Part shown: in pieces, positions 50,333 through 63,836 of the stretch
Position numbering within the stretch: the stretch's first letter is position 1
How the letters are laid out: the number at the start of each line of letters is the position of its first letter
Assembly (NCBI GenBank): GCA_022266195.1
Contig: WHVY01000003.1
Location: 11,594,001 to 11,658,000 of the forward strand
DNA length: 64,000 bases
Origin: Tetranychus cinnabarinus
Lineage: Eukaryota > Arthropoda > Arachnida > Trombidiformes > Tetranychidae
Direction of reading: 5' to 3'
Made by a program: the position numbers and the translations under genes
The notes under the pieces: generated by a model
Told to the model about the DNA's origin: nothing
The model's database searches: none
The model's input: only the letters and a program-made list of their open reading frames with translations

Positions 50333-53300
50333 TTTAATGACAAATAGGTCTCATAAGAAACTTTCGGTTCTCGTCGATAAGGTGATGCAGTACGATCCCA
50401 CATAAACCTTGTTTGTTCTTGATCAAACTATTTGGCGGTCTCAAAATTCATTTGGAATGGATTGAGATGAGATTTATCAAATTTTCGCATTTAAAGTATT
50501 TTCAGTTGAAGGTAAATACTGTTAACCGTCGCCCGACAGTTTTGAGGTCAGTAATTTGGGTTTTTATTTGCTTTCAACTGTTGCCATTTTATTCACACTT
50601 TTATTGACAATAATGATTTCATGAGCCTCATTTGAAACAGTAAATTACAAGTTTGTTTCATAACAAGCAAATCAATCAAACAATGTCAACAAATGTCAGC
50701 TAAAATGAGTTACTTTTAAATGCTGTTATGACAATTGTGAACAAGATCGCGAAAACATTGATAATGAATGTTCACTTCGAACATCCTTTTAGTTTCAATT
50801 TATTATTTATCAAGCTCAATGTTTCTATTGTTTCCTTGCTGATTATCTTGTTTAAGTGATTAATTAGTGTTAATTATGATTGAAATATTTAATAGAGTTG
50901 TTAGACTATCAAGTATAATGAGACAATTAACACCTTAAACTGAAAGTTAAATGATGAATTTACATTCACTTAGTCTGACTGTTAACTTGGTTCACTCAAG
51001 TATTAATATCCATCAACCAGGGAATTAACCAGAATCTTTAAAGTTCACTTTACCTGCACTTTTCAACTTTGTTAATTCACTTCGTTAATTAATACATTAA
51101 TTGCTTCAACTCATAATTAATCTTTGCCTTTCATTAATCGTTTGTCGATTAATCAACCTTGTTTAACCTTTATTTGTTTAATCAGTAAACAGTAAACATT
51201 GAATTTGGTCGAGTCGAGAAAATATGTTTACTTTGATGAAATCAGTCAACAAAATGAACAATTAAAGTTGATCATCTTTCTGATTGTTCATCTTTTGCTG
51301 TGACACTCAATTGTTCAACCAATTGTGCTTCTCAATTGTTACACTTCAGTTGCATATTTAATGACAATCTGGGAATTTCCCGAGTTAATCAAGGTTTTCA
51401 GTTATTTAATCAATCGCCACTTTGAGCAAGTTTATGGAAAATTAAATTTCTCAAATTAACAAATTGAATTGTGAAAAGTCGTTAATTGTTTCAAGACAAA
51501 AGTGAAATCTCATTGTTAATCAATGTTCAAGTGCATTGAGATTCACTAATTGTTTAAAGTTGACAATTAAACGAGACTTTCATCATTTCTGTTTAAAGAT
51601 TTTTATTGTTTCAATTTTCAACAAAAGTTGAATGAACAATTCCGTGTTTAACAGCAATTAACATCTCTGTGATTTAACCATAAAAACCTTGCGATCCTTT
51701 TGTTTCAATTCAATTACAAAAGGCATTAATGAACGTTAATGTATTGAAATTAATCAAAGTTGATTGAAAAGGTTTCATCTTTAAAATTAGACAAAAAAAG
51801 ATTTTCATTTTGAGCTATTAACTGTTGGAGTGAAAACAAAGGTTAATCATCAAAATTGGTTCTTTGCTTTTAATTTTAACCTCAAATGACAATTTATTCA
51901 TTGAACTAATTTGATTGCTATTTTGACTGATTTCAATTTAACTGTTAACATTGTTTAACTGGTTTAAAGGGTCCAACTATGAACAATTGATTGATGACCA
52001 TTTGAGAAGCAAATTCAATTAGCTATTAACATTGATACGCAAAGAAGCAACTGTCAATTGTGATTAAAGTCAAAGTGTTAACCAAGTTAGACGATCGCTG
52101 GATGATCAACGTTAATTCAAATCAATCATTATTAGAGTTGTTAACAGTTTAAAGTTAACAAGTTGAAGCAAATATTGAAACCATAAGCAATCAAATTAAA
52201 AGTAAAATGAACAATAAGCTTTGCCCCTTGAACAGTTAATGGTTTAAACAGTTGAGGTAACCAGAAAAGTAAAGTAAACCAGAAAACCTGAAAACTGGTT
52301 GAAAGTGAATTTGAATGTTAAATGAAACGGAAGTGATTCCTCTGTTTCAATTGAAATAAATATGTCAATCTTGTTTCTATTTTTTGCTTTTTTTCAATGA
52401 AAGTCTAATTTAAATGTAATTTTGCACGAATCAAAGCAACTCAAAGTAACAACAACATCAAAAAGGTAAAGCAAAACAATAAACAACAAAAAAGACTGAA
52501 AAACATGAATAAGATGAATAATGTTGAAGTTCATTGTTTGAGTTGAAACAGAAGTTTTCAAGCTCAATTTTACCCTGAAAAAGAAGTGGAAAGAACAACA
52601 AAAAGATGAATAAATATGAGAAAAGAATAGGGAAATTCTGTCAATTAGAGTTGAGAATTTGCTTTGCGAATTTCAATGTTTCCAATGTTTCAATGTTTGA
52701 TCAACCATCTTGTTACAGAAATTGAAATTTGAAAACTTTTTCTTTTTCTCCAAATCTTTTATTCATCATTGGCATGATGCTCATGATAAACATACCCAAA
52801 AGGCTTATCTATCTTCATTGAATGAATGTAAACAATCAGGAAACAAGAAATCAAAGTAACCATCAATCTAACAATGAAACTTTCTTGTCTTACTCAATGG
52901 TTCAATCAAATGATTGGTCGACTTTGATCATTGAATTGGTCAACTTTAAATTGTTCATTTCATTGCAATTCATTTACTTACCTAAATTGGTTGTTGACAT
53001 TTTCAGATTGAATGGTTAATCAAATTGTCCGTCATTTCATGTTTTTCTGGTAAACTTTACTTTCGATTGTTGACTGAATTTTCACTGAATTTGTTTGAAA
53101 CTTTTTCATCGACACTCATCATTGAGGCAATTGTTGTAAATTGTGAAATTATTTTATCGATTCTGGTGATGATTTGGGCAATTTCATTAAAAGATGGAAC
53201 TTTTTTTCTTCTCTGGTTAAGTTTGTTTGAATTTTATTCGGTAAAAGAGGAAATAAACAGGGAAACCAGGATAAGTTGTTCCTATATTTTTACGAGTAAA

Positions 53301-54625
53301 ACCATGAACATTGTTCTTGAGGGAAAAAACTGAGTCTATGAACAATCTTGGAGTGAAACTGGCAAAATAAAAGGTGACACTGTTAACTAAGCCTGCGTTG
53401 AAAGTTGAAACTCACTGACAGATTGGAGCCTTTGGAGGTTACAGAATGCATTTTGGATTCAATGCTTTCAAGTGTTTATCCAAAAATTGGCTACAAATTA
53501 AATATAAATTACAAATTTCCATTCAATTTAAAAGGTTCAGGTTTCAAGATTCAATTTTGACAAACAACGGTTTGAAGAGCAAATGAAAAGGTCATTTTAT
53601 TGTCTTTCAAAATGAACCATTAAATGTTAAAATCTGGTAAAATTTGCATTTCCTCAATTCATTTTCAATTTTAGTGATAAAATTTTCGCATTAACTTGTA
53701 CAATCATGAAATCAACAATTAAATGCTTAGTTACACAGAAACCATGACCATCTAACCTTCATTCAAATTAGATAATAATCAAGATCACATTGAACACGAT
53801 GAGTGAACTGTAATGATCTCAATCTCAGGTTGTGATGAGGTTAACCATAAACAGATATGATTGTTTTAAATGTAGATGAACTATTTAAATATGTTGAGAT
53901 AACCCGAATAGGGTTTGAGGTTAAATTACTGATTAAGTCCGATGTTAATGTGTAAACAATATGAAAGGTTATCATATTGTCGAACCATGGAAACAGTCGA
54001 TCAATTTAATTTTTTATTTATTTTTATTAGTTTTCATTTTTGAATTTCCCTGAAATTGCAATTTAACCGTTTATTTGTTCAGTTACCTTTTTTTGTTTTT
54101 CCTCTTTTTTCCCCTCAACTCAGTAACCGGTCAAAGAGTGAGCCTTTTTTGTAACTTTTTAGGTGGAGTAAGAGTGCGCATTGTAAGAGCGGTTTGTTCA
54201 AATTGTAGCTTTTGGTTTATTTTTCAGGTTGACTATAATGAGTTTAAACTAAACTGGTTTATCGCGCATTTTGTGGGCTGTGTTTCGACTTTTCAGTAAA
54301 TTGAACATCACCCTGAATTGTTTTGAATACTCTTATTGTAATTTTATCAACAACCTTTTATTTAATGTGATCTAAAAAGTAATTATTTATAGAAAAAATT
54401 ATTTATCGATATGTAGGTTTTTTCCTTTATCTTTTTAAAAGCCTCTATGATCAAACTATGGATAGCTTTATCACTTGATTTTTCGCTATAATTTTTGTTA
54501 TATCTTTCATTATCCCTCTCTGCCCTTAAATTTGTTGCTGCACTTATTTGCACTGTGTGATCTCTTTATATTTAAAATGTAAGTGACATTGATTCAGTCT
54601 TTGACAATGCGCCAATTAGTCAACC
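50333..54625. other. Intergenic stretch between Dscam and the glycosyltransferase
   Basis: AT-rich with many AATTAA/TTAATT runs (50.8-52.3 kb) and no supported gene on either strand. It must contain the upstream regions of both flanking genes. No CpG island or TATA element stands out. Confidence 0.5.
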
Positions 54626-55837
54626 ATGAAGACTCGAATATTACAACCCGTTTGGAATAGACCAACCATCTTTAACCTTGTATTGGTGTGCTTCTTTCTC
54701 TGTACAATGGTCATGATAAGTTTGAATATTGGTGGCGATGATTCTCTTCTAAGTCACAATGTTTCCATGAAGCGGCCTCTCATTATTTCACCAAAGTATA
54801 AAGATTCCTTTAACCTTTCCCAGCTTAAAATTGATGACATGTCCCAGCTTATTGATTTGAAAGACTTCAAATTTACCATAAACAACCGAATATGCCATGG
54901 ACAGCCGTTTTCTTTGGAAGACCATGGCTCAGCTGATGCCAATGAAGGTTATAGTGATGATGGTGACGATATATTTTTACTCATATTCATCCACAGTGCT
55001 CCTAGAAATTTTGCAAAACGTAAAACGATTCGAGATACTTGGGCAAGCACACGGAATGTTTCATGCTCACAGATACGCCACGTTTTTCTATTAGGTATGG
55101 TTGATGATTATGAGCTTCAACGATCAATTGACTCGGAGAACAAAGCTACTGGTGATATTGTTCAAGGAAATTTTTTAGACACTTATCGTAATTTAACTTA
55201 TAAACATGTGATGGGTCTTAAATGGATAACATATTATTGTCGAAATGCAAAATTTATTCTCAAAACAGATGATGATATTTTTGTGGACGTGATTCAATTA
55301 GTATCTCACTTGAAAGGATTAACTGCTAACTCAGTAATGCCAAGAAGACTTCTCAACTGTTTTGTCATTCGTAACCCTTATCCAGCCAGAAGTGATAAAA
55401 GCAAATGGAAAGTAACTTATGAGGTTAGTTATTATGACGCCAATATCTTGATCTATAAAATTCTGATATCCTTATTCTAATTGTTTTTCATTCTCTAGGA
55501 ATATCCAGGAAAATATTATCCAACTTACTGTTTTGGATGGAGTGTGATATTATCTCCTGATGTTGTCTTCGACCTTTATCTACAGTCAAGATCAACTCCG
55601 TACTTTTGGGTTGATGATGTTTATGTTACCGGTTTATTGGCCCAAAAAGCAAATATCGATCAAACTGACATAGGACCTAAATTAGCTATTTCTGATCAGG
55701 AAATTGAAAGATGGCTTGAAAACAAAGAAACTCTCACATTGCCTCCTTTATTTGTTCGACCGGCAGCTATTAAAGATCTCAGTACAATTTATGATCTTTG
55801 GAACAAAACAATCAAGTATTATCAATTCATTAGATAA
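54626..55837 (+). CDS. Beta-1,3-galactosyltransferase-like (family 31), 378 aa
   Basis: Two exons: 54626-55423 and 55499-55837 (intron 75 bp, phase 0). A type II Golgi enzyme: short cytoplasmic N-terminus, signal anchor at residues 15-33 (IFNLVLVCFFLCTMVMISL), lumenal domain. Family-31 motifs in order: RKTIRDTW (132-139), HVFLLGM (152-158), FLDTYRNLTYKHVMGLKW (183-200), the metal/UDP-binding TDDD (214-217), then in exon 2 YPTYCFGWSVILSPDVV and VDDVYVTGLLA, the last replacing the common EDVY with DDVY. It transfers a hexose from UDP-sugar in beta-1,3 linkage to a glycan; donor and acceptor cannot be told from sequence (Gal, GalNAc and GlcNAc transferases share these motifs). Length is normal. 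Confidence 0.92.
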
Positions 55838-57775
55838 CCCTTTCTTGAAACCATCATACCGATCAATGATGAAGTAATACTCTTCTAAAAATCTGATGGA
55901 ATCAACTAAGACAATGAATGTCTCAATCAAAGAAATAATATTCTAATCATGTATAATGTTAAATCAATTTGTCCTTTTGGAAGTCTATTCAACCAAGCAA
56001 CTGGAATTTATGGAAAATTCAACTCACCAATGTTCATCCTTTTCTATCAATTTCTGATGGATTATTTTTTTATACACGAAAAATCATAGATAAATGTAAA
56101 GACTATTTTTTGATAAGCCTGAGTATAGCTATAGGACTTCATCACTTGAATTATTAGAGTATTGTTAAATTGTGACTCTTTTCGCATTTATCTTCACTCC
56201 TTTACACTTTGGTGTTTCTCCCAATCACAATATGATTGCCATATTTGGCATAATATTTACACTTTTTTCTACCTTTTTATTTTCGTCTTTCAAACCTAAA
56301 AAATCTCAGTTTTTCAATTGTATCTCTTGACATGACTTGTGTGACACTTAGGCCAATATTGAACTCAAATGGGTTGGTGAAAAGATGATCAATAATCAGA
56401 ATAATCAAGCAATTAGAAATATTCATATCAAATCTTGATCTCAATTGAATGATATTAATTCTTATTCAAGATTCATCGTTTAAAATTGTTTCAAAACCCT
56501 TTTCTACCCTCTTCTGGTAAAACTTGTTTAATACTTGTACAAAAATTGATTGTTATTTAAATGTTTTCATTGTAATAACATAAAATGTAAAGAAAGTTAC
56601 CAACAGTTCTACCAATGTAATAATTTAATTTAAAAATCTCTCTTCCCATTGAGCAATTGTTCACTGTCAAGTCCATGTAGATTACAATTGTTCAATACTA
56701 TCGTTCACCAATCAATATAAATTTTCAAGAACCAAACCGATGTGAATCTTTATTTCGATTCAATCAATATTCAGTGTAAAGCGGTGAACATTGAAGATAT
56801 AAAATTTCTCTCGAGTTTCACTTCAATAACAAAATTGAATGTTATTGAAGCTACTTAATTTAAGCTAATAATGCTTAATTTTTAGGTCATTTTTTATTGT
56901 TTAGTCAATTTTGAGTTTAAGCTTGTCTACTTCAGATTATTTGCTACTTCAAGGTATGCCTTTCAACTTAATCCTAAATGTGAATTGACTGTTTTCAATG
57001 AAAAGAGATTCATTTGACATATAAGTACATGAGACAAGTTTAACAAGGAAGGTGTTTGCAAAAAACAGATTGAAAACACCACAAGACACACAGATATATT
57101 AAACAGGAATTAGGTTATGTTAATCATATTGTTTTAATTAACACCAAAACAATTGAAAGAGAAAATGAAATTTAATGAAAAACAAAACCTTTGAGTAGCT
57201 CAAAGAATTGATTGTTAATTTTAGTATCGTTTTCTCCATTAATCAACCTCAAGGCCTTGTGGTTATTAATTATGCGTGCTTTACGAATCTACGCTGATAT
57301 ACAAACTATATCTTTATATTCAATCATGATCAAAGTGTTTAAGGGATAAATGAATGCTATACGTTATAGTAAGACTTTATTCACATTAGAAATCAGATAA
57401 AATGGAATCCTTGATATTATTAAATTGAAAAACCTTAGTTACAAGAAAAAATCAATATCGATTTGAACAAAACTACTCTTTTGAAAAGTTAATATCGATA
57501 AAAAATGCATTATTGAATCGAGTTTATTCATCATTCAAAAATGTAAACTATTGAAAATAATCTAATCACAATAGAGAGGCAAAGGTTTTGAATTTCAATT
57601 TGAATTGTCTTTTGTGAAGAAAGATCAGACTAACAGATACAAAAGAACAAGTAAAACAATTATTGATCATCACATACTTAAATTCAACAGTAACTTGTTG
57701 ATCCGATGAAATGCATCAAGTGAAAAAGGTTGATTCTTTTCACCACGCTTCTTTTGTAACAAATGTAACAATTTG
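55838..57775. other. Intergenic stretch, nothing recognised
   Basis: The 3' flanks of two convergent genes (glycosyltransferase on +, SDR on -) plus AT-rich DNA. No open frame with coding character, no RNA gene or repeat seen. Confidence 0.55.
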
Positions 57776-58510
57776 TTACAAAATCAATCCACAATCGATA
57801 GGTAAGGTAACACCACAAATCGCTGAGGACCAATCACTTAGAAGGAACAAGACAACTTTTGCTATCTCGGGTGTCTCAATGAATCTACCCAGTGGTGTGT
57901 GTTGACGGTACATTTCAGCTTCAGCTTCATTTTTAGGCACTGCATTACCCATCTGTGTATTAACTATCCATGGATTGATGGCATTTACACGAATACCTTT
58001 TGGAGCCAATTCAAGTGCGAAATTGTGGGTTATATGGTCAACAGTTGCTTTAGATGTACAATAAATCATGAATCGAGGAAAAGACTTTTTAGCTGTTATA
58101 CTGGACAAATTCACGATTGAACCTTTTTTACCAGCCTCGATCATCTTAGCTGATATAATCTGGGTTACATTGATAACTGCTTTTACATTGACAGCAAAAA
58201 TGGAATCGAAATCATTCTCTGTTATTGATCCTGGTTCGGTTACCCACAAGACACCAGCGTTATTAACCAAACAGTCAACAGCTTCTAATTCCTTCAATTT
58301 GCTTTCTGTCTCTGACCATTTACTCAGATCAATATGTATTGGAACAACATTGGGAACTTCATTGGATAGCTTGATGAGCTCGTCTTTCAAAATACAAGCA
58401 GCATAAACTTTACTTGCGCCGGCTTTGACCACAGTCTCGGTAATAGCTCGACCGATTCCTCGTGAAGCTCCAGTGACCAAAACTGTCTTTCCGTGTAATG
58501 ATATCTCCAT
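57776..58510 (-). CDS. SDR, L-xylulose/carbonyl reductase-like, 244 aa
   Basis: An intronless classical short-chain dehydrogenase. I start at MEISLHGKTVLVTG (58510) because this aligns with the start of animal L-xylulose reductase (DCXR), also 244 residues; an in-frame ATG four codons upstream (58522) is possible. Cofactor motif TGASRGIG (13-20 in this numbering), NNAG, the catalytic Ser in NLSSITAK, and YCTSK as the Tyr-Lys pair. DLSKW after the third strand and INPWIVNTQMG are also DCXR-like. The expected reaction is NADPH-dependent reduction of dicarbonyls or pentuloses in the cytosol. The end (LPIDCGLIL) is complete, with no peroxisomal signal. A neighbouring SDR family cannot be excluded. 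Confidence 0.9.
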   Translation of the reverse strand: MEISLHGKTVLVTGASRGIGRAITETVVKAGASKVYAACILKDELIKLSNEVPNVVPIHIDLSKWSETESKLKELEAVDCLVNNAGVLWVTEPGSITENDFDSIFAVNVKAVINVTQIISAKMIEAGKKGSIVNLSSITAKKSFPRFMIYCTSKATVDHITHNFALELAPKGIRVNAINPWIVNTQMGNAVPKNEAEAEMYRQHTPLGRFIETPEIAKVVLFLLSDWSSAICGVTLPIDCGLIL

Positions 58511-58522
58511 AATTACGCACAA

Positions 58523-61500
58523 AACATAAATACGACTTTAATATTTTGATGTATTCAACAATCTATGCGTCAATAACTCTAGCTGAAACAGAGGAAACAC
58601 TGAGACTAGTTTTTATTGCAAATTATTATCTTATCATTTTTACGCTGATTGTGATCATAGCCATTGATCTCTTTGAAGGGAGGGTTCTAATTGTATCAAG
58701 TTGCTGACGATAAGTAAACAACTATCTTTCATTTATTAGAGTAATGGATGGTTTTATTAGCTGATCCAAAGATAACTTCAAATTATAACAGGAAAATAGC
58801 AAGATAAACAATTTACTCCAATAATTCCTATCAGATCGCTTTAGTCACAGCTTGAAGAGATTAACGATTCAAACTATCAAGTTTAATGATCAAAGTAATC
58901 ATTCAGACAGACACGTTTGAATTCAATGTTATGGTCATCATCATTTCTTTAAAAAAAACTAAATTGTAATATAAATTTAATAGCCAGAACAATAGTCTCA
59001 ACAGGTTCAAGAGCTTGTTCAAAAGAAAGTCATTTGAATAAAGCAAGAATCAACTATGCTGATGATTGGTCAAATATTCAATGATTCTGAGGGTGGATTG
59101 AATGGTTGTTGCGTGTGATGACAATCATCTTGTAACTTGCATAATCAAGGAAGGCAAATCCATCTTCCTGATTAACACGATCAAAAAAAGAGCATCACAC
59201 AACAGAAATGTTATCAGGTCAATATCGATTGCGTTCCTTAACCTTATCCATTCCGTCTATCATTGTACTAATGACTATCACTTTCTGTTCAACAACCTTT
59301 TGCCTTTTAATTCCAACACAAACCATTCGTTGTCCAGTTATGGTGATGATGATGGGTACGAACACAATCAAGGTTGAGCTTCAAGGTATTAGCAAGAAAA
59401 ATCTGAGAAGCAATGAAAAGTGGATAGGAAACAAAAGAAAGAGAGAAAGATGAAACAAGAGAGAAATAGTGAGAGAGAGACAGGAAGAGAAAGGTAAGGG
59501 ATGAATGAGAAGGAAGAGAAAAAAAGTTAACATAAATGATAAAGAAGAGACTTAATCGGTTTTTTTTTCTCGCAACTTATTTTACTTACTTGGTAAAACG
59601 GGTGGACTCTGAGTGATGAATTTTTTGCTTGACCAGGTTCATCTTATCATCATCACCATCATCATCTCCATTTTCAAGTGCCGAGATAAGCTGCTACCGC
59701 TAATGTTAATGCAATTATTATATTAACATTATTATTTAGTGGCCATCAGGTATAAAAAATGATTGTTTACTTCTTTCCAGGGGATTCCCAGTTGAATCCC
59801 AACAAGAGAGCAACAAAACTTCATTGTTTTGTTTGTTTACTGTCTTTATGTAAGCATGCTTTTTGCCACAAGGAAAAGGTCCTCAATCACAATATTGAAA
59901 TCCCGTTATCCAGTTTGAAGTAAATCTGAAAGTAAATGAAAAATGAAAATAAATTAGTTTCACAATTGTGTACAAAATCACAAGGCAACCTTTTCGCCTC
60001 AACTCACCATTTATCTGAATATTTCACGAATTGACCATCTTTACGTTTACAATCCTTATGGTAAGTTTGAAACTGCCAAGAGAATCATGATTTGGCATTA
60101 GATTAAATCACAAATCACAATAATAATTTAACACTAAATTACAATACAGACCGAGAGTAGAATAATTTATTTTTATCTAAACACAATTTAATACAATCAA
60201 CAAACACAACAAACTAAACATGTTTTGTAAAGTTTAGAAAGGTAAAGCATACGCAAGATAAAACTCGAACAATTATAATAATTGTAGGAGATAATTTTGC
60301 TTCCATTCAAGTTAACCACTTTAAGAGAGGAAAATGGTTGTGTATTCGCTCAAATCATAATAATAATAATTAAACATTTAACCAAGTAAATGATAATTAG
60401 CGTGTGAAATTTTAAAGCACAAGCAAGAAAGCAAGAGAGAAAAAAGTAACACTGAAGAGAAAAAGATTTTTCTAATTAAGTTATAAAGTTGAACAAGATT
60501 GACTTTAATTTCACAATAAACTGTCTAACATTGTTCCAACAATTCACGATATTTAATCAAAGATAATGAAGATTTCATCCTTAGACGCTTTAAATCACTT
60601 GAAATATTAAGTTGACAATTAACAATGAAAAATATAAACATTCTCGTCTGATCTCACCTTTTCTGGCTTCCCCAATTTTAATTGGTTCATATTTATTTAC
60701 TCGTTATCTAATCAAAAACAAGAGCCATTTTTAAAATTGAAAAATATTACATTATCAAAAGTGCAATGAATTAAGTGATTCATTGAATTATCGGTAACAT
60801 TGAATAATTGTAATTTATCGTCGTGATTTTAAATTACTCATCACTCATTTTCCCAATCAATGTTGAGATCGTTGATTATATCTGGAAGCAAACTGTTGAG
60901 TTGAGACTAAAAAATGAGAATCCAAACTCTATTTATTGTTTTTATGACTTATCACTTGTTTAATCAAATGGCTTTGCTTGACTAATATTGTAAATAAGTA
61001 TTTTTTTGTTCACCTCTTTCTTTAGTCTTCTTACCTTTGTATAACTCAATCTATTCAGTGAATTCAATTGAATAAATTTGATCCCCAAATATCTGGGCGT
61101 GATTAGTAAATTGTAATGAGAAACAAAAATTGAGCGAAAAAGAAACAAAATGAATGTAAATTATTATCAAAGGAAACAACAAAACAAGTTCTCAATACTC
61201 TTTCCACCCAAAATAATGTATGATTCTTCATTATATTTTCTTCTTCTCTTTGTGTTCAATTGAAAAGAATAATCTTTTCTTATTACTTATTCAGCTTTTC
61301 CACTTTTTTTCCTCAATTCCTATCCTTCCATTTCAATATTGAAAAATAAACATCTTGTTTCTTTCTTGAAGCACCATGTTCAGTGCCATCTCTTTGTAAG
61401 TAATTTTTTAGGATACATTTTTCAATAATTTGTCATCTCAATGATTACTACAATATATTGTCATTTATTTTCAGTTTTACAAATAAGAATAGTTAAATAT

Positions 61501-61735
61501 ATATTCACTGGCACCCCATCAATATATTTAAATGTATTTATAAATATATACCGAATCATATAAGTCGAAAACTTGCTGTACATCAAAAGCGATATTTGTT
61601 AAATGTTTGCTTTATTATGTGTTTTTTATAATAATAAGGTGACAATTGTTTTTCCTGAAATGGTTGCTCTCTTTTTCCACTGAATGAATAAACTGCTTAT
61701 TGCATGATCTTGTTTTTTCGTTTGTTTGGATGGTT
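58523..61735. other. Intergenic stretch with a purine-rich tract
   Basis: No supported gene. Notable only for a purine-dominated run at about 59430-59530 (GAGA/GGAAG type) and a cluster of short AATATATTTA-like palindromes near 61495-61560. Both are probably simple-sequence features. Confidence 0.5.
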
Positions 61736-62744
61736 TCAATATCGGCAGGAGTCTAGTTTAGATTCTAAAGCGCCAATTTTATGAAGTAGGTCACTGACCA
61801 TACTTAGCGCTGAAATGCGTGTTGAAGGCGATAATAGAGTTTTATGAGCTCGAGGTTGTTTCATCGGGCTAAAATTAATTTTATCCTCTACACTGGGGGA
61901 CGAATGACAACCAAATAAACGAGGTTTACTATTTACACTGGAATTTGTGGGTGGACTTTTAGCTGGTATTGAATTGGTTGAACTTTCATCGGACGGTGAA
62001 AGAACTGAAGATCGACGAGGGTCACTATTAGATGGTGTACCCTTGGTACTCTTGTTATTAGGCTCCTTCTGTTTTTGAACAGTCAATTCATATCGTAGAT
62101 CTCGTGCTTCATCCTTAAGCCTTTGAACAACCACTTCGAGTTCTTCTTTTTCTCCCAATTCATTTTCAAGGAGAACATTCTTTTCTATCTGATGGTTTAA
62201 CCGGGACTCAAAGTCTTCTAGAGATGCAACTAGGGCTCTCTTGGCTCTTTCTAAGTCATCATTTGATTGCTCAAGAATCCTTATTGAATGAGATAATTTT
62301 TCATTAACAGCTTGGTATTCAGCTAATGCCTTTTGCAGTTGATGAATTTGATCCGTGCTTTCACTGGTCACTTTGTTCAATTTACTTTTTAGGGATTCAT
62401 TTTCCATTTGACATCGTGATAAATTTGATTCAAGGTCTTTGATTTTCTTTTCCGATTGAGCTAATTGTGCTTCCAATTCTTGCTCCAGCTCTCTGGAGCT
62501 CTCTTGAAATTCCTCCATTTCATATTTGACTTCCTCATATCTTGGTTTAAGAAAAAACGGCAACAGAATAGAGAGAAAGAATAAAGAAAGAAAGAACAGT
62601 TATACAAAAAATAAGGGTTCATGAATAAGCTCAGGCTTGAAAAGGTGATGTAGATGAAACACAATAGATCAGGAATAACATGAAAATTAGAACTTACTTT
62701 GTTTTCCAAAACGATGCATCATCTAAACCTCCATCGGGGCCCAT
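61736..62744 (-). CDS. nudE: NudE/Ndel1 family dynein regulator, 283 aa
   Basis: Two exons: 62744-62698 and 62540-61736 (intron 157 bp, phase 2). The start MGPDGGLDDASFWKTKYEEV precedes a long coiled coil (about residues 15-165) carrying the family signatures EEFQESSRELEQELEAQL, QSNDDLERAKRALVASLEDF and VQRLKDEARDLRYEL, which in human NDEL1 are nearly the same. A Ser/Pro/Thr-rich, probably phosphorylated region follows, then the conserved end HKIGALESKLDSCRY. NudE binds LIS1 and dynein intermediate chain and acts in nuclear positioning, mitosis and axonal transport (family knowledge). Length is slightly below the vertebrate 345, shortened in the C-terminal half. It is divergent from the gene at 63057, 312 bp apart. 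Confidence 0.93.
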
Positions 62745-63056
62745 AGTTGTAATAAACTTTAGGCCTGAAAAGGTACCACAGATAACTGATACCTGTTTGG
62801 AAGATGAATTTTTTGAAACAACACAATATATGAGATTTAATATGAATGACCTGGAAACACTGAACTCCTGAAATGTTTTTTGTGATTCATTCAGAAAATT
62901 CTGTAAAAATTTTCAAATTTTATCCTAACGCCATCTTTCTACAGAAAGAGAGAAATAAAGTCATCATCTGTTTCAAAAAGGCGGTTTTTTTATTTAAGTT
63001 CATCTTGTTATGTAGTGTTGTTTTCAAAATTAAGCTTTTTCAGTTATAAATTGATA

Positions 63057-63645
63057 ATGTCCCAGAATAAAGCTGTTCGTACCATGACAAAGGCAGAGTT
63101 TATTGCCGAAAACCATGCAAAATATGCAGTTAAATATAACTTCTTACCTCATAAGCAAATTAAAGGGAAAATGGAGGAAGATTGGAAGAAGTTGTATGGA
63201 CCAAACAAGGGTAAACAACGGACCGCCAAACCCTCAATAGTACCCAAGGTTAAAATTATTCCTGTTGATCCACCGAAAAACGAAGAAAAGCCGACTATAG
63301 TAAAGACTCCTGAGGTTCCAGATAAAAAGAAACAAGCTGGGAACGAGCAAAATTATGTTGACCAAAAAAAGAATAAAAAAGAACGACTTGAGACGACTAT
63401 TGAACTTCTTTCTGATGACAATAAAAGTGTTGGTTTCATCGAATGCAGAGGAAATGCCACTTTTTTAAAACTCCGTAAGTCTTATTGATAGCATTAATAG
63501 CCGACCTTTTTGATTAATCTAAAAATTGCTCTTAATAATAGCTAATGGTCAAACAGTGCCTTGGTCACATTCAACGCCAATTAGATTGACAAGGAACAAC
63601 ACACATTTAAAGGATATAACGAGGTTGCCCTTTTCGCCCATCTAA
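63057..63645 (+). CDS. Unrecognised Lys-rich protein, 173 aa
   Basis: Two exons: 63057-63474 and 63542-63645 (intron 67 bp, GT..AG, phase 1). I chose ATG 63057 (MSQNKAVRTMTKAEF); an upstream in-frame ATG at 63015 would add a Phe/Leu leader with no clear purpose. Residues 1-55 look like a folded helical region with Trp (KMEEDWKKLYGPNKG); residues 60-115 are Lys/Pro/Glu-rich and probably disordered; the end has hydrophobic beta-like segments (TTIELLSDD, SVGFIECRG, ATFLKL, ..RLPFSPI). No signal peptide or membrane segment. I do not recognise the family. It may share a promoter region with nudE. Confidence 0.75.
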
Positions 63646-63836
63646 CATCTATGATAAAGTAATAAAAAAATGATGAAACGACATTTGGAATGTCGTATCC
63701 AAGCCAGTCTCAAAGTTTATTACTTAATTATTTATAAACTAAACGAGTTCCTTTATTGAAGTGTTAATTATCCTTTGCTTAAAAGTTGTAAATGATCATA
63801 TTAATAGAATCTTTATTCTTCTAAAAATTAACAATT

